40,478 nt of DNA from Lachnospiraceae bacterium (lineage in GTDB: Bacteria; Bacillota; Clostridia; Lachnospirales; Lachnospiraceae). Positions 8,650-18,440 of this stretch are shown piece by piece; position 1 is the stretch's first letter; each line of letters starts with the position of its first letter. Location: contig JAILNV010000077.1 in assembly GCA_024691125.1 (NCBI GenBank), positions 1 to 40,478 on the forward strand, given 5' to 3'. The position numbers and the translations under genes are program-made. Below the pieces are notes generated by a model. The model was not told the DNA's origin, ran no database searches, and was given only the letters and a program-made list of their open reading frames with translations.

Positions 8650-10515
8650 ATGAATAAACAGGCATTAAGCGATAAGATATTATTAACGGTTGAGAAGCCT
8701 GCCAGATATATAGGGAATGAGGTTAACAGTGTTGTCAAGGATAAAGACAGTGTGGACGTACGGTTTGCCATGTGTTTTCCCGATGTATATGAAATAGGCA
8801 TGTCTCACCTGGGAATACAGATACTGTATTCAATGCTGAACACGTTCGATGATGTATGGTGCGAACGTGTTTATTCTCCATGGACAGATCTGCATGCGAT
8901 CATGAAGGAAAACAATATTCCTCTTTTTGCTCTTGAGTCCCAGGATCCCCTGTGCGAGTTTGATTTCCTAGGTATAACCCTTCAATATGAGATGTGTTAT
9001 ACGAATGTACTTCAGATCCTGGATCTTGCGCATATCCCCTTTGATTCAAAAGACCGGACATGGGAGCACCCGATAGTGATAGGAGGAGGACCATGTACCT
9101 ATAATCCTGAGCCGCTTGCGGACTTCTTCGATATCTTTTATATAGGTGAGGGAGAGACAGCCTACAGGGCACTCATTGATCTGTATAAGGAATGCAGATC
9201 GGCCGGTGTATCACGTGAGGAATTCCTTCACAGGGTATCGGGAATCGGAGGGATGTATGTTCCTTCTCTATATAATGTGGAATATGATATGGAAGGGCTT
9301 ATAAGCTCTTTCAAACCGGTATATGATGATGTTCCTTCAGTTATACGCAAGGAAATAGAAATGCATCTTTCGGATACATATTATCCGCTTAAGCCCATCG
9401 TCCCGTTTGTAAAGGTAACCCAGGACAGAGTCACTCTGGAGATTCAGAGAGGCTGCATCAGAGGCTGCCGCTTCTGTCAGGCCGGAATGCTTTACAGGCC
9501 CGTAAGGGAACGTGATGTGGAGCTGTTGAAGTCATATGCCGTAGCAATGCTTAATAATACTGGACATGAGGAGATTTCATTAAGTTCACTCAGTTCGAGC
9601 GATTATACGCATCTTAAGGAGCTGGTCGATTTCCTGGTTGAGTATGCGGAGGAAAAGAGACTTAATATTTCCCTTCCCTCGCTCAGGATAGATGCTTTCT
9701 CACTGGATGTTATGAGCAGGATACAGGATGTAAGAAAGAGTTCCCTGACGTTTGCGCCGGAAGCGGGCTCGCAGAGATTAAGGAATGTTATCAATAAAGG
9801 GCTTACAGAAGAGGATATCTTAAAAGGAGCGTCGGAGGCTTTCCTTGGCGGATGGTCAAGAGTTAAGCTTTATTTCATGCTTGGGCTTCCTACCGAGACA
9901 GAAGACGATATGAGAGGGATAGCAGAACTTTCGAACGGGATAGCTAAGCTTTATTATGAGCTTATACCCAAATCCGAACGAAAGGGAAGGGTACAGATAG
10001 TAACCTCAACATCATTCTTTGTTCCCAAGCCGTCCACTCCGTTTCAGTGGGCATCAATGAATACCAAACAGCAGTTCCTTGATAAGGCGCATTTCGTAAA
10101 CGACTGTATGCATGAACAGTTAAACAGCAAGAGTATTAAATATAACTGGCATGAGGCAGATGTTAGTATTCTCGAGGGGGTGTTCGCAAGAGGAGACAGA
10201 AAGCTTGGCAGGGTTTTGAAGGAAGCATATAAGCGGGGTGCGCTTTTCGATGCGTGGACAGAAACCTTCCATGAGGAACCGTGGCTTGAAGCTTTCGATG
10301 CGTGCGGTATCGATCCTGATTTCTACACGGCAAGGGAGCGTTCGACAGAAGAGATACTTCCGTGGGATATGATAGATATAGGCGTCAGCAGGGAATTCCT
10401 TAAACGGGAATGGGATAATGCGATCAATGAGAGAGTAACTTCCAACTGCAGGGCTGCCTGCTCAGGATGCGGTGCAAGAGTATTCGGAGGGGGAGTATGT
10501 TTCGAGAACGCCTGA
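8650..10515 (+). CDS. TIGR03960-family B12-binding-type radical SAM protein
   Basis: Product 621 aa. A radical SAM cluster motif CxxxCxxC is visible at Cys269, Cys273 and Cys276 (RGCIRGCRFCQAG). The N-terminal part (for example DVYEIGMSHLGIQILYS and GGGPCTYNPEP) matches the cobalamin-binding-type domain of the TIGR03960 family. The family is widespread in Clostridia and is almost always followed by the DUF2344 protein found here. Its reaction is not established to my knowledge. The C terminus carries a further cysteine group (NCRAACSGCGARVFGGGVC) that could hold a second metal centre. ATG 8650 is preceded by an AAGAAGGA-type binding site and a promoter at 8583-8611. Confidence 0.92.
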   Translation: MNKQALSDKILLTVEKPARYIGNEVNSVVKDKDSVDVRFAMCFPDVYEIGMSHLGIQILYSMLNTFDDVWCERVYSPWTDLHAIMKENNIPLFALESQDPLCEFDFLGITLQYEMCYTNVLQILDLAHIPFDSKDRTWEHPIVIGGGPCTYNPEPLADFFDIFYIGEGETAYRALIDLYKECRSAGVSREEFLHRVSGIGGMYVPSLYNVEYDMEGLISSFKPVYDDVPSVIRKEIEMHLSDTYYPLKPIVPFVKVTQDRVTLEIQRGCIRGCRFCQAGMLYRPVRERDVELLKSYAVAMLNNTGHEEISLSSLSSSDYTHLKELVDFLVEYAEEKRLNISLPSLRIDAFSLDVMSRIQDVRKSSLTFAPEAGSQRLRNVINKGLTEEDILKGASEAFLGGWSRVKLYFMLGLPTETEDDMRGIAELSNGIAKLYYELIPKSERKGRVQIVTSTSFFVPKPSTPFQWASMNTKQQFLDKAHFVNDCMHEQLNSKSIKYNWHEADVSILEGVFARGDRKLGRVLKEAYKRGALFDAWTETFHEEPWLEAFDACGIDPDFYTARERSTEEILPWDMIDIGVSREFLKREWDNAINERVTSNCRAACSGCGARVFGGGVCFENA

Positions 10516-10585
10516 GATATGGCAGACAGATAGTAAGTTAAAGCAACAAGTTTGAAATATCGTTGTCTGATTAAGGAAGACGGAG

Positions 10586-11284
10586 ATGAATGTTAAGGTC
10601 AGGATTAAATTCTCCAAATACGGGTTGGTGAAGTTCATAGGGCATCTGGATGTAATGCGGTATTTTCAGAAGCTGTTAAGACGTGCGGATATACCGATAG
10701 CGTATTCAACAGGAATGAGCCCGCATCAGATAATGTCGTTTGCGATGCCCCTTGGCATCGGGCTTGAGAGTGATGCTGAGTATGTTGATATAGAGATAAC
10801 GGAAAGGATATCATCTTTGACCGCACTGAAACTGATGAATGAGCAGAATGTGGAAGGAATCAGAATCCTTTCGTTCAGAGAGCTTCCCGAAGGAGCGGTA
10901 AATGCAATGGCAAGTATTAAGGCCGCAGATTACGAGGTGAGCTTCAGAGAGGAGATGAAGCCTGATTTTTCATGCTTTGAAATGCTTAAGGATATGTATG
11001 AGGAACCACAGATATCTGTTTTTAAGAAAACGAAAAAAAGTGAAATGTATGTTGATATAAAGCCTGGTATATACAGGATATGGGGAAATGATGACAGGAT
11101 AGGAATGTGTCTGTCATGCGGAAGTACGTTAAACATAAAACCCGAGCTTGTTATACAGGCTGTATATGACAGGCTGAAGAAGGATTTCCCGGAACATGCC
11201 CTGTTGATAAAAAGAAAAGAGATATACACCGAGTCAGATGGTGTACGTATAAGCCTTGATAAGATAGGAGACGATATATTATGA
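10586..11284 (+). CDS. TIGR03936-family radical-SAM-associated protein (DUF2344)
   Basis: A 232-aa protein starting VKIRIKFSKYG-like (VKVRIKFSKYGLVKFIGHLD), the typical opening of the DUF2344/TIGR03936 family that accompanies TIGR03960 radical SAM proteins, either fused or as the next gene. It lies 70 bp after its partner and its last bases overlap the RNase G start (ATGA-type overlap at 11281), pointing to one transcript. Its molecular function is not known. A role with the radical SAM enzyme in RNA or ribosome metabolism is inferred only from co-occurrence with RNase G. Confidence 0.9.
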   Translation: MNVKVRIKFSKYGLVKFIGHLDVMRYFQKLLRRADIPIAYSTGMSPHQIMSFAMPLGIGLESDAEYVDIEITERISSLTALKLMNEQNVEGIRILSFRELPEGAVNAMASIKAADYEVSFREEMKPDFSCFEMLKDMYEEPQISVFKKTKKSEMYVDIKPGIYRIWGNDDRIGMCLSCGSTLNIKPELVIQAVYDRLKKDFPEHALLIKRKEIYTESDGVRISLDKIGDDIL

Positions 11285-12441
11285 ACGAGAATACAATTGT
11301 ACTTACCAAATATAATAACGCCATTCTTTTTATGAGCACTGACGGAAAACGACCTCTTGAGTATCAGTTTTTCAATGAGAATGAAGATAATATCGGTGAT
11401 ATTTTCCTGTGTGAAATAAAGGAAAAGCAGCAGGGAATAGACGCGTGCTTTGTTAATTACGGTAAGGGCAGGAGAGGATTTCTTAACAGCACAAAGTATA
11501 ATACGGGAGAGCTTGTACCACTTCAGCTTAAAAAATCTGCCACCAAGGATAAGGATCCGGTATTTTCGGCAGATCTTACATTGAGCGGAATGTATGTTGT
11601 CCTTACCAATGCCAACAGGAATCTGGCTATGTCGAAGAAGCTTACCCAGGAAAGGCGGGCCGAACTGAAAAGAAGATACGGATCCTTCTTAAGTGATCTT
11701 GAATATGGAATAACGCTACGCAGCAATTGCCAGAATGCATCTCTTGGCGAAGTACTGTCGGAAGCGGATAAGCTTGCGGGTGTTATGGATGAAATACTGT
11801 ACAGCAAGGATTCAAGGACCTGCGGAAGCGTACTTCATAAAACAGACAATAAATGGGTGAAACACTGCTTTAATGCCGATGCTTCCTGTCTCAAGAAATT
11901 AATAACAGATGATGAGGAAATATATAATGTATTGAATACGAATGTTATTAAATTCCTCCGACAGATAAATCCGTCCATTAAGCTTGAAATGTATACGGAT
12001 AAGCTTCTGCCGCTTGATAAGCTGTATTCGATCAATACAGGTATGGAGGATGCAAGGAATAAAAAGGTATGGCTTAAATCCGGAGGCTTTCTCTACATAG
12101 AAAGAACAGAAACGCTTCATACGATCGATGTTAATACTGGAAGCATGAATGTAAACAAGAATAAAGAGGATGCCGTTCTTAAATGCAATCTTGAGGCAAC
12201 GGAAGAGATATGCAGACAGATAAGGCTCAGGAATCTGAGCGGGATAATACTGATAGACTATATCAACATGCAGGAGGAGGCTGATATTAAACAGGTGACT
12301 GACAGGCTTAAGTCGCTGATAGCCATGGATACGGTTAAAACAACGTTTCATGATGTGACGGCGCTCAATCTTGTTGAGATCACCAGACAGCGTATCAGAC
12401 AGCCGCTGGAAGATCAGATAAAGCATAATGAAGCGAAGTAA
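11281..12441 (+). CDS. rng: Ribonuclease E/G family endoribonuclease
   Basis: Product 386 aa. It has an N-terminal S1-like segment (GDIFLCEIKEKQQGIDACFV followed by YGKGRRGFL, about residues 38-66) and the metal-binding DNase I-like core, with DVNTG (Asp283) and the second acidic motif IDYIN (Asp326), the two aspartates expected to bind catalytic magnesium. The final helix VEITRQRIRQPLE matches the end of the catalytic domain. It stops soon after this and lacks the zinc-link CPxC motif of E. coli RNase E/G, so it is a minimal catalytic form, at the short end for the family. The start overlaps the DUF2344 gene by 4 bp. In many Clostridia rplU-rpmA-obg follow this trio; here mutS follows. Confidence 0.9.
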   Translation: MNENTIVLTKYNNAILFMSTDGKRPLEYQFFNENEDNIGDIFLCEIKEKQQGIDACFVNYGKGRRGFLNSTKYNTGELVPLQLKKSATKDKDPVFSADLTLSGMYVVLTNANRNLAMSKKLTQERRAELKRRYGSFLSDLEYGITLRSNCQNASLGEVLSEADKLAGVMDEILYSKDSRTCGSVLHKTDNKWVKHCFNADASCLKKLITDDEEIYNVLNTNVIKFLRQINPSIKLEMYTDKLLPLDKLYSINTGMEDARNKKVWLKSGGFLYIERTETLHTIDVNTGSMNVNKNKEDAVLKCNLEATEEICRQIRLRNLSGIILIDYINMQEEADIKQVTDRLKSLIAMDTVKTTFHDVTALNLVEITRQRIRQPLEDQIKHNEAK

Positions 12442-12486
12442 TGAGAAAAAGTGATGAAAAGAAGTAATGAAAAGAAGTAATGAGAA
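12435..12486 (+). repeat. Short A-rich tandem repeat in the rng-mutS gap
   Basis: The last codon of rng and the 59-base gap contain three diverged copies of a GAAGTAATGA-type unit (12435, 12461, 12474). The last two are spaced exactly 13 bases apart, with a GTGATGAAAA piece between the first and second. Each copy repeats the rng stop codon context (AAG TAA TGA), so it looks like slippage duplication at the end of the gene. A role is not evident. Confidence 0.6.
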
Positions 12487-12500
12487 AAGTGAGGTTATAA

Positions 12501-15155
12501 ATGGCTGAGTTATCGCCGATGATGCAGAAATATCTGGAAACAAAGGAGCAGTACAAGGACTGTATCCTGTTTTACAGACTTGGTGATTTTTATGAGATGT
12601 TCTTCGAAGATGCAAAGACCGCATCCAGAGAACTGGAGCTGACGCTAACAGGTAAACAGTGTGGACTGGAGGAAAGGGCACCCATGTGCGGTGTCCCGTT
12701 TCATGCTGTGGAGGGCTATCTTAACAGACTTATCTCAAAGGGCTACAAGGTAGCGATATGTGAACAGGTTGAGGATCCAAGGGAAGCAAAGGGTCTTGTA
12801 AAGAGAGAGGTCACAAGGATAGTTACTCCCGGAACAAACCTTGACATGCAGTCCCTTGAGGAAGCAAGGAATAATTATCTTATGTGCATCACGTATATTG
12901 AAGACAGGTTCGGTATTACTGTATGTGATGTTACAACCGGTGAGTTCTGTGCGACAGAGGTTGATTCAGGACGTAAGCTTCTGGATGAGATATATAAATA
13001 TGCTCCGGCCGAGATCATCTGCAACGATGCATTCCTGGTAAGCGGAATAGACATAGATGAGCTTAAATACAGGCTTTCCGTAGCTGTTTATCCACTGGAG
13101 GCCTGGTATTTCGATGACGCGTTATGCGAACGGAAGATAAGGGATCATTTCAGGGTTGAGAACACATCCTGTTTCGGAATGGAACCCGGTGAATGCGGGA
13201 TGATAAGTGCCGGCGCATTACTTCAGTATCTGTATGAAACGCAGAAGAATTCACTGGATCAGATCAGGACCTTTAAGACATATGATGTTTCGGGATATAT
13301 GATCCTTGATTCGGCTACCAGACGTAACCTTGAGCTTACGGAAACAATGCGGGATAAAAAGAAGAGCGGCTCATTGCTTGGAATTCTTGACAGAACAAGG
13401 ACTGCAATGGGAGGACGTGCCCTTCGTTCAATGATAGAACAGCCTCTCATAGACAAGAATGATATAAATGAAAGACTGGATGCGGTTGAAGCACTTGTTA
13501 AAAAGACAATAACAAGGGAAGAGATAAGAGAGTATCTCAATCCGGTTTACGATCTTGAGCGTCTTATGAGCCGTGTGGTCTATAAATCAGCCAATCCCCG
13601 TGATATAACAGCGTTCGGCTCTTCGCTGTCAATGCTCAGACCGATAAAGCAGCAGCTTGGCGAGTTCAATAAAGGGATACTTAAGGGGCTTTATGAGGAT
13701 CTTGATACCCTGGATGATCTGTATGAGCTCATTTCATCATCAATAGCCGATGAACCTCCGCTTCAGATAAAGGAAGGCGGGATAATCCGCGAAGGATATA
13801 ATGATACTGTGGATTCGCTGAGAAACGCCAAGAAGGAAGGCAAGGGGTGGCTGGCCGGTCTGGAGGCAAGAGACAGGGAAAGAACGGGTATTAAGAATCT
13901 TAAGATAAAATACAACAGAGTATTCGGATACTATTTTGAGGTGACCAATTCCTATAAGGAACTCGTTCCCGAAGATTATATAAGGAAACAGACGCTTGCC
14001 AACGCGGAGAGATATACAACGGATGAACTTAAAGAGCTTGAGGATAAGATACTTAACTCGGAGGAGAAGCTGTTTTCACTGGAATACGATCTTTTCTGTG
14101 AGGTAAGAGATACCCTGGCGGCAAATATAGACAGGATACAGAAGACTGCGAAGGTTATAGCACAGCTGGATGCACTTGCTTCACTTGCTCATGTTGCGGA
14201 ACGAAACAGATACTGCCGTCCTAAGATAAATGAACGGGGTGTTATAGATATCGTTAAGGGACGACATCCCGTCGTTGAAAAGATGATGAGCGAGGATATG
14301 TTCATTACCAATGACACTCATCTTGACAATAAGGAAAACAGGATTGCCATAATAACCGGTCCCAACATGGCGGGAAAGTCAACATATATGCGTCAGACGG
14401 CTTTGATCGTTCTTATGGCACAGACAGGTTCTTTCGTACCCGCCGAGTCGGCAAATATCGGTATAGCGGACAGGATATTTACAAGGGTGGGTGCATCCGA
14501 TGATCTGGCAAGCGGCCAGAGTACCTTTATGGTAGAAATGGCTGAGGTTGCGAACATATTAAGAAATGCGACACAGAACAGCCTTCTTATTCTGGATGAG
14601 ATAGGAAGAGGAACATCTACATTTGACGGTCTTTCCATTGCATGGGCTGTTGTTGAGTACATATCGAATCCCAAACTGCTAGGCGCCAAAACCCTGTTTG
14701 CCACACATTATCACGAGCTGACTGAGCTGGAAGGCAAGCTTGGTTCAGTGAATAATTATTGCATAGCCGTTAAGGAACAGGGAGATAATATTGTATTCCT
14801 AAGAAGGATAGTGAAGGGCGGAGCGGATAAGAGCTACGGGATCCAGGTGGCTAAGCTCGCGGGAGTTCCAGATATGGTTATAGAAAGAGCCAAGGAGATA
14901 GTAGAGGAACTTGCTGATAATGACATCGCCGTAAATGTACGCTCAATAGCAGAAAAGAAGGAAGAAAAAAGAAGGCGTGTAAGGAAGCTTGACGAGGTGG
15001 ATCTTAATCAGATGTCGCTTTTTGATACGGCCACCGATGATGACATTATTAATGAGCTTAAGGAAATAGATATAAATAACCTCACACCGATGGAGGCACT
15101 GAATACACTGAGTAAGCTTCAGAACAAGCTGATCAACAGGTGGGGAAACCAATAA
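12501..15155 (+). CDS. mutS: DNA mismatch repair protein MutS
   Basis: Product 884 aa, the usual length for bacterial MutS. The mismatch-reading Phe-x-Glu motif is present at residues 30-32 (GDFYEMF). The ATPase domain carries Walker A GPNMAGKSTYM (about 619-629), followed by the DDLASGQSTFMVEM signature and the Walker B region LLILDEIGRGTSTFDG, with FATHYHEL after it. MutS recognises base mismatches and small loops and recruits MutL. ATG 12501 is preceded by GTGAGGTT. mutL begins 66 bp downstream, giving the standard mutS-mutL-miaA order of Clostridia. The C terminus (ELKEIDINNLTPMEAL) matches the MutL/beta-clamp-side tail seen in Firmicutes. Confidence 0.98.
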   Translation: MAELSPMMQKYLETKEQYKDCILFYRLGDFYEMFFEDAKTASRELELTLTGKQCGLEERAPMCGVPFHAVEGYLNRLISKGYKVAICEQVEDPREAKGLVKREVTRIVTPGTNLDMQSLEEARNNYLMCITYIEDRFGITVCDVTTGEFCATEVDSGRKLLDEIYKYAPAEIICNDAFLVSGIDIDELKYRLSVAVYPLEAWYFDDALCERKIRDHFRVENTSCFGMEPGECGMISAGALLQYLYETQKNSLDQIRTFKTYDVSGYMILDSATRRNLELTETMRDKKKSGSLLGILDRTRTAMGGRALRSMIEQPLIDKNDINERLDAVEALVKKTITREEIREYLNPVYDLERLMSRVVYKSANPRDITAFGSSLSMLRPIKQQLGEFNKGILKGLYEDLDTLDDLYELISSSIADEPPLQIKEGGIIREGYNDTVDSLRNAKKEGKGWLAGLEARDRERTGIKNLKIKYNRVFGYYFEVTNSYKELVPEDYIRKQTLANAERYTTDELKELEDKILNSEEKLFSLEYDLFCEVRDTLAANIDRIQKTAKVIAQLDALASLAHVAERNRYCRPKINERGVIDIVKGRHPVVEKMMSEDMFITNDTHLDNKENRIAIITGPNMAGKSTYMRQTALIVLMAQTGSFVPAESANIGIADRIFTRVGASDDLASGQSTFMVEMAEVANILRNATQNSLLILDEIGRGTSTFDGLSIAWAVVEYISNPKLLGAKTLFATHYHELTELEGKLGSVNNYCIAVKEQGDNIVFLRRIVKGGADKSYGIQVAKLAGVPDMVIERAKEIVEELADNDIAVNVRSIAEKKEEKRRRVRKLDEVDLNQMSLFDTATDDDIINELKEIDINNLTPMEALNTLSKLQNKLINRWGNQ

Positions 15156-15221
15156 CAGTCCTGAGCAATACAGGTAGCGGCTGTGAAAATACAGAGGGTT
15201 TTTAAATAGCAGTGAGTTATT

Positions 15222-17291
15222 ATGGAACGGAATATACAGGTACTTGATAAAAATACAATAGACAAGATTGCGGCAGGTGAAGTGGTTGAAAGACCGGTTT
15301 CAATCGTTAAGGAACTGGTTGAGAATTCGATAGATGCCGGAGCGTGTGCAATAACCGTTGAGATAAAGGACGGTGGCATTTCATATATTCGTGTGACCGA
15401 TGACGGGAGCGGTATTAAGAAATCCGATGTGAGGACAGCCTTTCTCAGGCATGCAACCAGTAAGATCAGAACGATAGAGGATCTTATCGATGTGGGAAGC
15501 CTTGGATTCAGGGGAGAGGCTTTATCCAGTATAGCTGCCATAGCCAAGGTGGAGCTCCTTACCAAGACGGCGGAGGATTTCACAGGAACACGGTACTGCA
15601 TTGAGGGCTCAAGGGAGCTAAGCTTTGACGATGTGGGCGTTCCGGAAGGAACATCTTTCATAATACGACAGATTTTTTATAACACACCCGCAAGACGCAA
15701 ATTTCTGAAAACACCGCAGACGGAAGGCAGCTATATATCCGACTACATGGAGAAAGTGATGCTTTCACACCCTGATATCGCATTTAAGCTTATCGTAAAT
15801 AACAATACCAGATTGCAGAGCTCAGGCAACGGAGAGCTTTCGGATATCATATACAGTCTGTACGGAAGAGATATGCTTAAGGGACTTCTGCCGATAGAAG
15901 CCGGAGACGGAGATGTAAGTATAAGAGGTTATGTATGCAAGCCGGAACTGGCAAGAGGAAACAGAAGCTTCGAGATATATTATGTAAACCAGAGATATAT
16001 ACAGAGCACAGTTATAAGACGTGCGCTGGATGAGGCATATAAGCCGTATCTGATGTTGCATAAGTATCCTGTGGTAATTCTATATTTTGACATTTCTCCC
16101 GAGCTTATTGATGTAAATGTTCATCCGGCCAAAAAAGAGATCAGATTTTTGGAAGGCGCTCAGCTGTATGATCTTATTGTAAAGAGTATCAGGGATGTAT
16201 TATCTCATAAGGAACTCATTACAGAGATACATAACGAAGATATAAATACCCGAAAACCGGCGAAAGACAATAATATCATTACTGAAAACGTGAGACCGGA
16301 ACCGTTTGAAAAGCACAGCCTGTCAGATGCAGCAGAGAATACTGTAAATGATTATGCAGGGGTCAAACAGGATGATCCCGGGATACCTCAATATGTTAAG
16401 GAGGAATCAGGATATTCCTCAGGACGGTCGGAGCTGATGCGGTCACTGTCTCCGTCTGTATCCATATACAGTATAAATATAGATCCGGACGCATCCGCAG
16501 ATGCATCACAAACGGCATACAGTGAAATATCGGATAAAAATGAAATATCAGATGCAAAGTATACGGAAACAGATACTGCACAGGGCAAAAGAGAATGTGG
16601 AAAAAAAACAACGGGATCCGATACGGAAGGAGAGACAAGGGCAGATCGTAGGGAAGAAGATCAGACTGAGCAGCTGACCATGTATGATTACGGTTTCCTG
16701 AGCAGAGAGGGAATTAAGCATCACCGTATCATCGGACAGGTATTCGATACGTACTGGATCATAGAAATGGACAATAAAATGTACATTATCGATCAGCATG
16801 CCGCCCATGAAAAGGTAAAATACGAACGGCTCATAAAACAGTATGAGAGTGGAGAGGTGAATTCCCAGATGCTTAATCCGCCGATAATAGTTACGTTAAG
16901 TAAAGCGGAGGAAGCCGTTATGATCAGGTATGAGGAAAGCTTTAAACGTGTGGGCTTTGAAATAGAACCATTTGGCGGAAATGAATACTCAATAAGAGAA
17001 ATCCCTACTGATCTGTTTGGCCTGACCGCGGAGGAATATTTCCATGACCTGCTCGATGAGCTTATGAATGATAAGCAGTCGGCAAATATAGACGCAGTGG
17101 ATCACCGGATTGCAACAATGGCATGTAAAAGTGCAGTGAAGGGAAACAGCAGACTTTCATATGAGGAAGCTGCTGCGCTCATAGATGAGCTTCTGACACT
17201 TGACAATCCGTTCAACTGTCCGCACGGAAGACCGACTATAATTTCTTTCACGAAGCAGGAAGTAGAGAAAATGTTCAAGAGGATAGTCTGA
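15222..17291 (+). CDS. mutL: DNA mismatch repair endonuclease MutL
   Basis: Product 689 aa. The N-terminal GHKL ATPase domain shows ENSIDAG, DDGSGI and GFRGEAL. A poorly conserved, acidic and serine-rich linker (about residues 345-485) joins it to the C-terminal dimerisation/endonuclease domain. That domain has the metal-binding motif IDQHAAHEKVKYE, ACKSAVKG and NCPHGRPT, which mark the nicking type of MutL found in bacteria lacking MutH. It acts with MutS to nick the newly made strand. miaA starts 14 bp after its stop. Confidence 0.97.
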   Translation: MERNIQVLDKNTIDKIAAGEVVERPVSIVKELVENSIDAGACAITVEIKDGGISYIRVTDDGSGIKKSDVRTAFLRHATSKIRTIEDLIDVGSLGFRGEALSSIAAIAKVELLTKTAEDFTGTRYCIEGSRELSFDDVGVPEGTSFIIRQIFYNTPARRKFLKTPQTEGSYISDYMEKVMLSHPDIAFKLIVNNNTRLQSSGNGELSDIIYSLYGRDMLKGLLPIEAGDGDVSIRGYVCKPELARGNRSFEIYYVNQRYIQSTVIRRALDEAYKPYLMLHKYPVVILYFDISPELIDVNVHPAKKEIRFLEGAQLYDLIVKSIRDVLSHKELITEIHNEDINTRKPAKDNNIITENVRPEPFEKHSLSDAAENTVNDYAGVKQDDPGIPQYVKEESGYSSGRSELMRSLSPSVSIYSINIDPDASADASQTAYSEISDKNEISDAKYTETDTAQGKRECGKKTTGSDTEGETRADRREEDQTEQLTMYDYGFLSREGIKHHRIIGQVFDTYWIIEMDNKMYIIDQHAAHEKVKYERLIKQYESGEVNSQMLNPPIIVTLSKAEEAVMIRYEESFKRVGFEIEPFGGNEYSIREIPTDLFGLTAEEYFHDLLDELMNDKQSANIDAVDHRIATMACKSAVKGNSRLSYEEAAALIDELLTLDNPFNCPHGRPTIISFTKQEVEKMFKRIV

Positions 17292-17305
17292 TCCCGGTAG
17301 GATTT

Positions 17306-18262
17306 ATGGTAGCAAACGGAAAAACAGAAAGAAAAAAGATAATCATACTTACAGGTCCGACAAGCGTGGGAAAGACTTCCTTATCAATAAAGCTTGCCAG
17401 GGAGCTTGACGGGGAGATCATATCCGCAGACTCCATGCAGGTATATAAGCACATGGATATAGGAACAGCCAAGATTACCCGGGACGAGATGCAGGGAGTG
17501 CCGCATCATCTTATTGATATACTTGAACCCACCGAGGAATACAATGTGGCAAGGTTTAAACAGGAAGCCCAGGCTGCAATTAAGGATATACATTCAAGAG
17601 AAAGACTTCCGATAATCGTGGGAGGAACGGGTTTCTATATACAGGCTCTGCTGTATGATGTTGATTTTACCGATAAGGCTCAGACTGAATACAGAAAGGA
17701 GCTGATCGACCTTGCTGCAGAGCGCGGGAGCGGATATCTGTTTGATATGCTTATGAAATGTGACCCCGCAGCCTGTGAATACATTAGCAGGAATGATGTT
17801 GTAAGGCTCAGCAGGGCGCTTGAATACTATCATGAGACAGGAGAGCAGATCTCGCTTCATAACATGAAAGAAAGAAGTAAGGAAGCAGCTTACGATCATA
17901 ATTATTTCGTGTTGAACATACCGAGAGAAGAGCTCTATGAGAGAATAAATGCGCGGGTTGATGTAATGATTAAAGACGGGCTTGAAGATGAGGTCAGGAA
18001 GCTTATGGAGCTGGGGTGTGATTCATCCATGACATCAATGAAGGGCTTGGGATATAAGGAGATACTGGAATATTTTAACGGTAATATAACGCTTGATGAG
18101 GCTGTCAGAATAATAAAGCGGGATACGAGACATTTTGCCAAGAGACAGCTCACATGGTTCAAAAGAGAAAAAGACACAAAATGGATAAATAAAAATGAAT
18201 TTCAGTATAATGACGAAAGAATAATCAGTTATTTGCTTGGAGAAATTTCAAATATTAATTAA
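17306..18262 (+). CDS. miaA: tRNA dimethylallyltransferase MiaA
   Basis: Product 318 aa, normal for the family. It transfers a dimethylallyl group to N6 of A37 in tRNAs that read UNN codons. The nucleotide-binding loop GPTSVGKTS is at about residues 14-22, followed by the DSMQVYKHMDIGTAK substrate motif, GGTGFYIQALL and the C-terminal RDTRHFAKRQLTWF, all typical. It starts 14 bp after mutL and is probably cotranscribed with it. A perfect inverted repeat just past the stop likely ends the operon. Confidence 0.97.
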   Translation: MVANGKTERKKIIILTGPTSVGKTSLSIKLARELDGEIISADSMQVYKHMDIGTAKITRDEMQGVPHHLIDILEPTEEYNVARFKQEAQAAIKDIHSRERLPIIVGGTGFYIQALLYDVDFTDKAQTEYRKELIDLAAERGSGYLFDMLMKCDPAACEYISRNDVVRLSRALEYYHETGEQISLHNMKERSKEAAYDHNYFVLNIPREELYERINARVDVMIKDGLEDEVRKLMELGCDSSMTSMKGLGYKEILEYFNGNITLDEAVRIIKRDTRHFAKRQLTWFKREKDTKWINKNEFQYNDERIISYLLGEISNIN

Positions 18263-18267
18263 TTTAT

Positions 18268-18313
18268 ATGCTTATTTAGGTAAAATCAAGAAAATGTTTT
18301 CCTAAATAAGCAT
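18268..18313 (+). terminator. Perfect 13-bp inverted repeat after miaA, probable terminator
   Basis: ATGCTTATTTAGG (18268-18280) and its exact complement CCTAAATAAGCAT (18301-18313) are separated by 20 bases and followed by TTTAAATTT. The stem is AT-rich and begins 5 bases past the miaA stop. A terminator is the simplest reading. The long perfect arms would also suit a small palindromic mobile remnant. Confidence 0.55.
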
Positions 18314-18330
18314 TTTAAATTTGTGATGAA

Positions 18331-18359
18331 TAGACATAATGAGTTTGATGTGATAGAAT
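18331..18359 (+). promoter_or_regulatory. Possible promoter for the small secreted-protein remnant
   Basis: TAGACA (18331-18336), 17 bases, TAGAAT (18354-18359), about 80 bases before the ATG at 18441. The match is moderate in AT-rich sequence, so it is suggestive only. Confidence 0.35.
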
Positions 18360-18440
18360 TTAATATGTTTCTTGTAACTTGAATAATTTACTTGAATATA
18401 AAACACCTGCTGTTTTCTGATTGCGCACAAGGAGGAACGG

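Noticed and set aside
11899..12681. A 260-codon open frame on the minus strand opposite rng and mutS
   Set aside because: It lies entirely against two well-supported genes, has cysteine/phenylalanine/histidine-rich shadow composition and no ribosome binding site or family resemblance.
18268..18313. Insertion sequence ends
   Set aside because: The 13-bp arms are separated by only 20 bases with no transposase or target-site duplication nearby, so a terminator is more likely.
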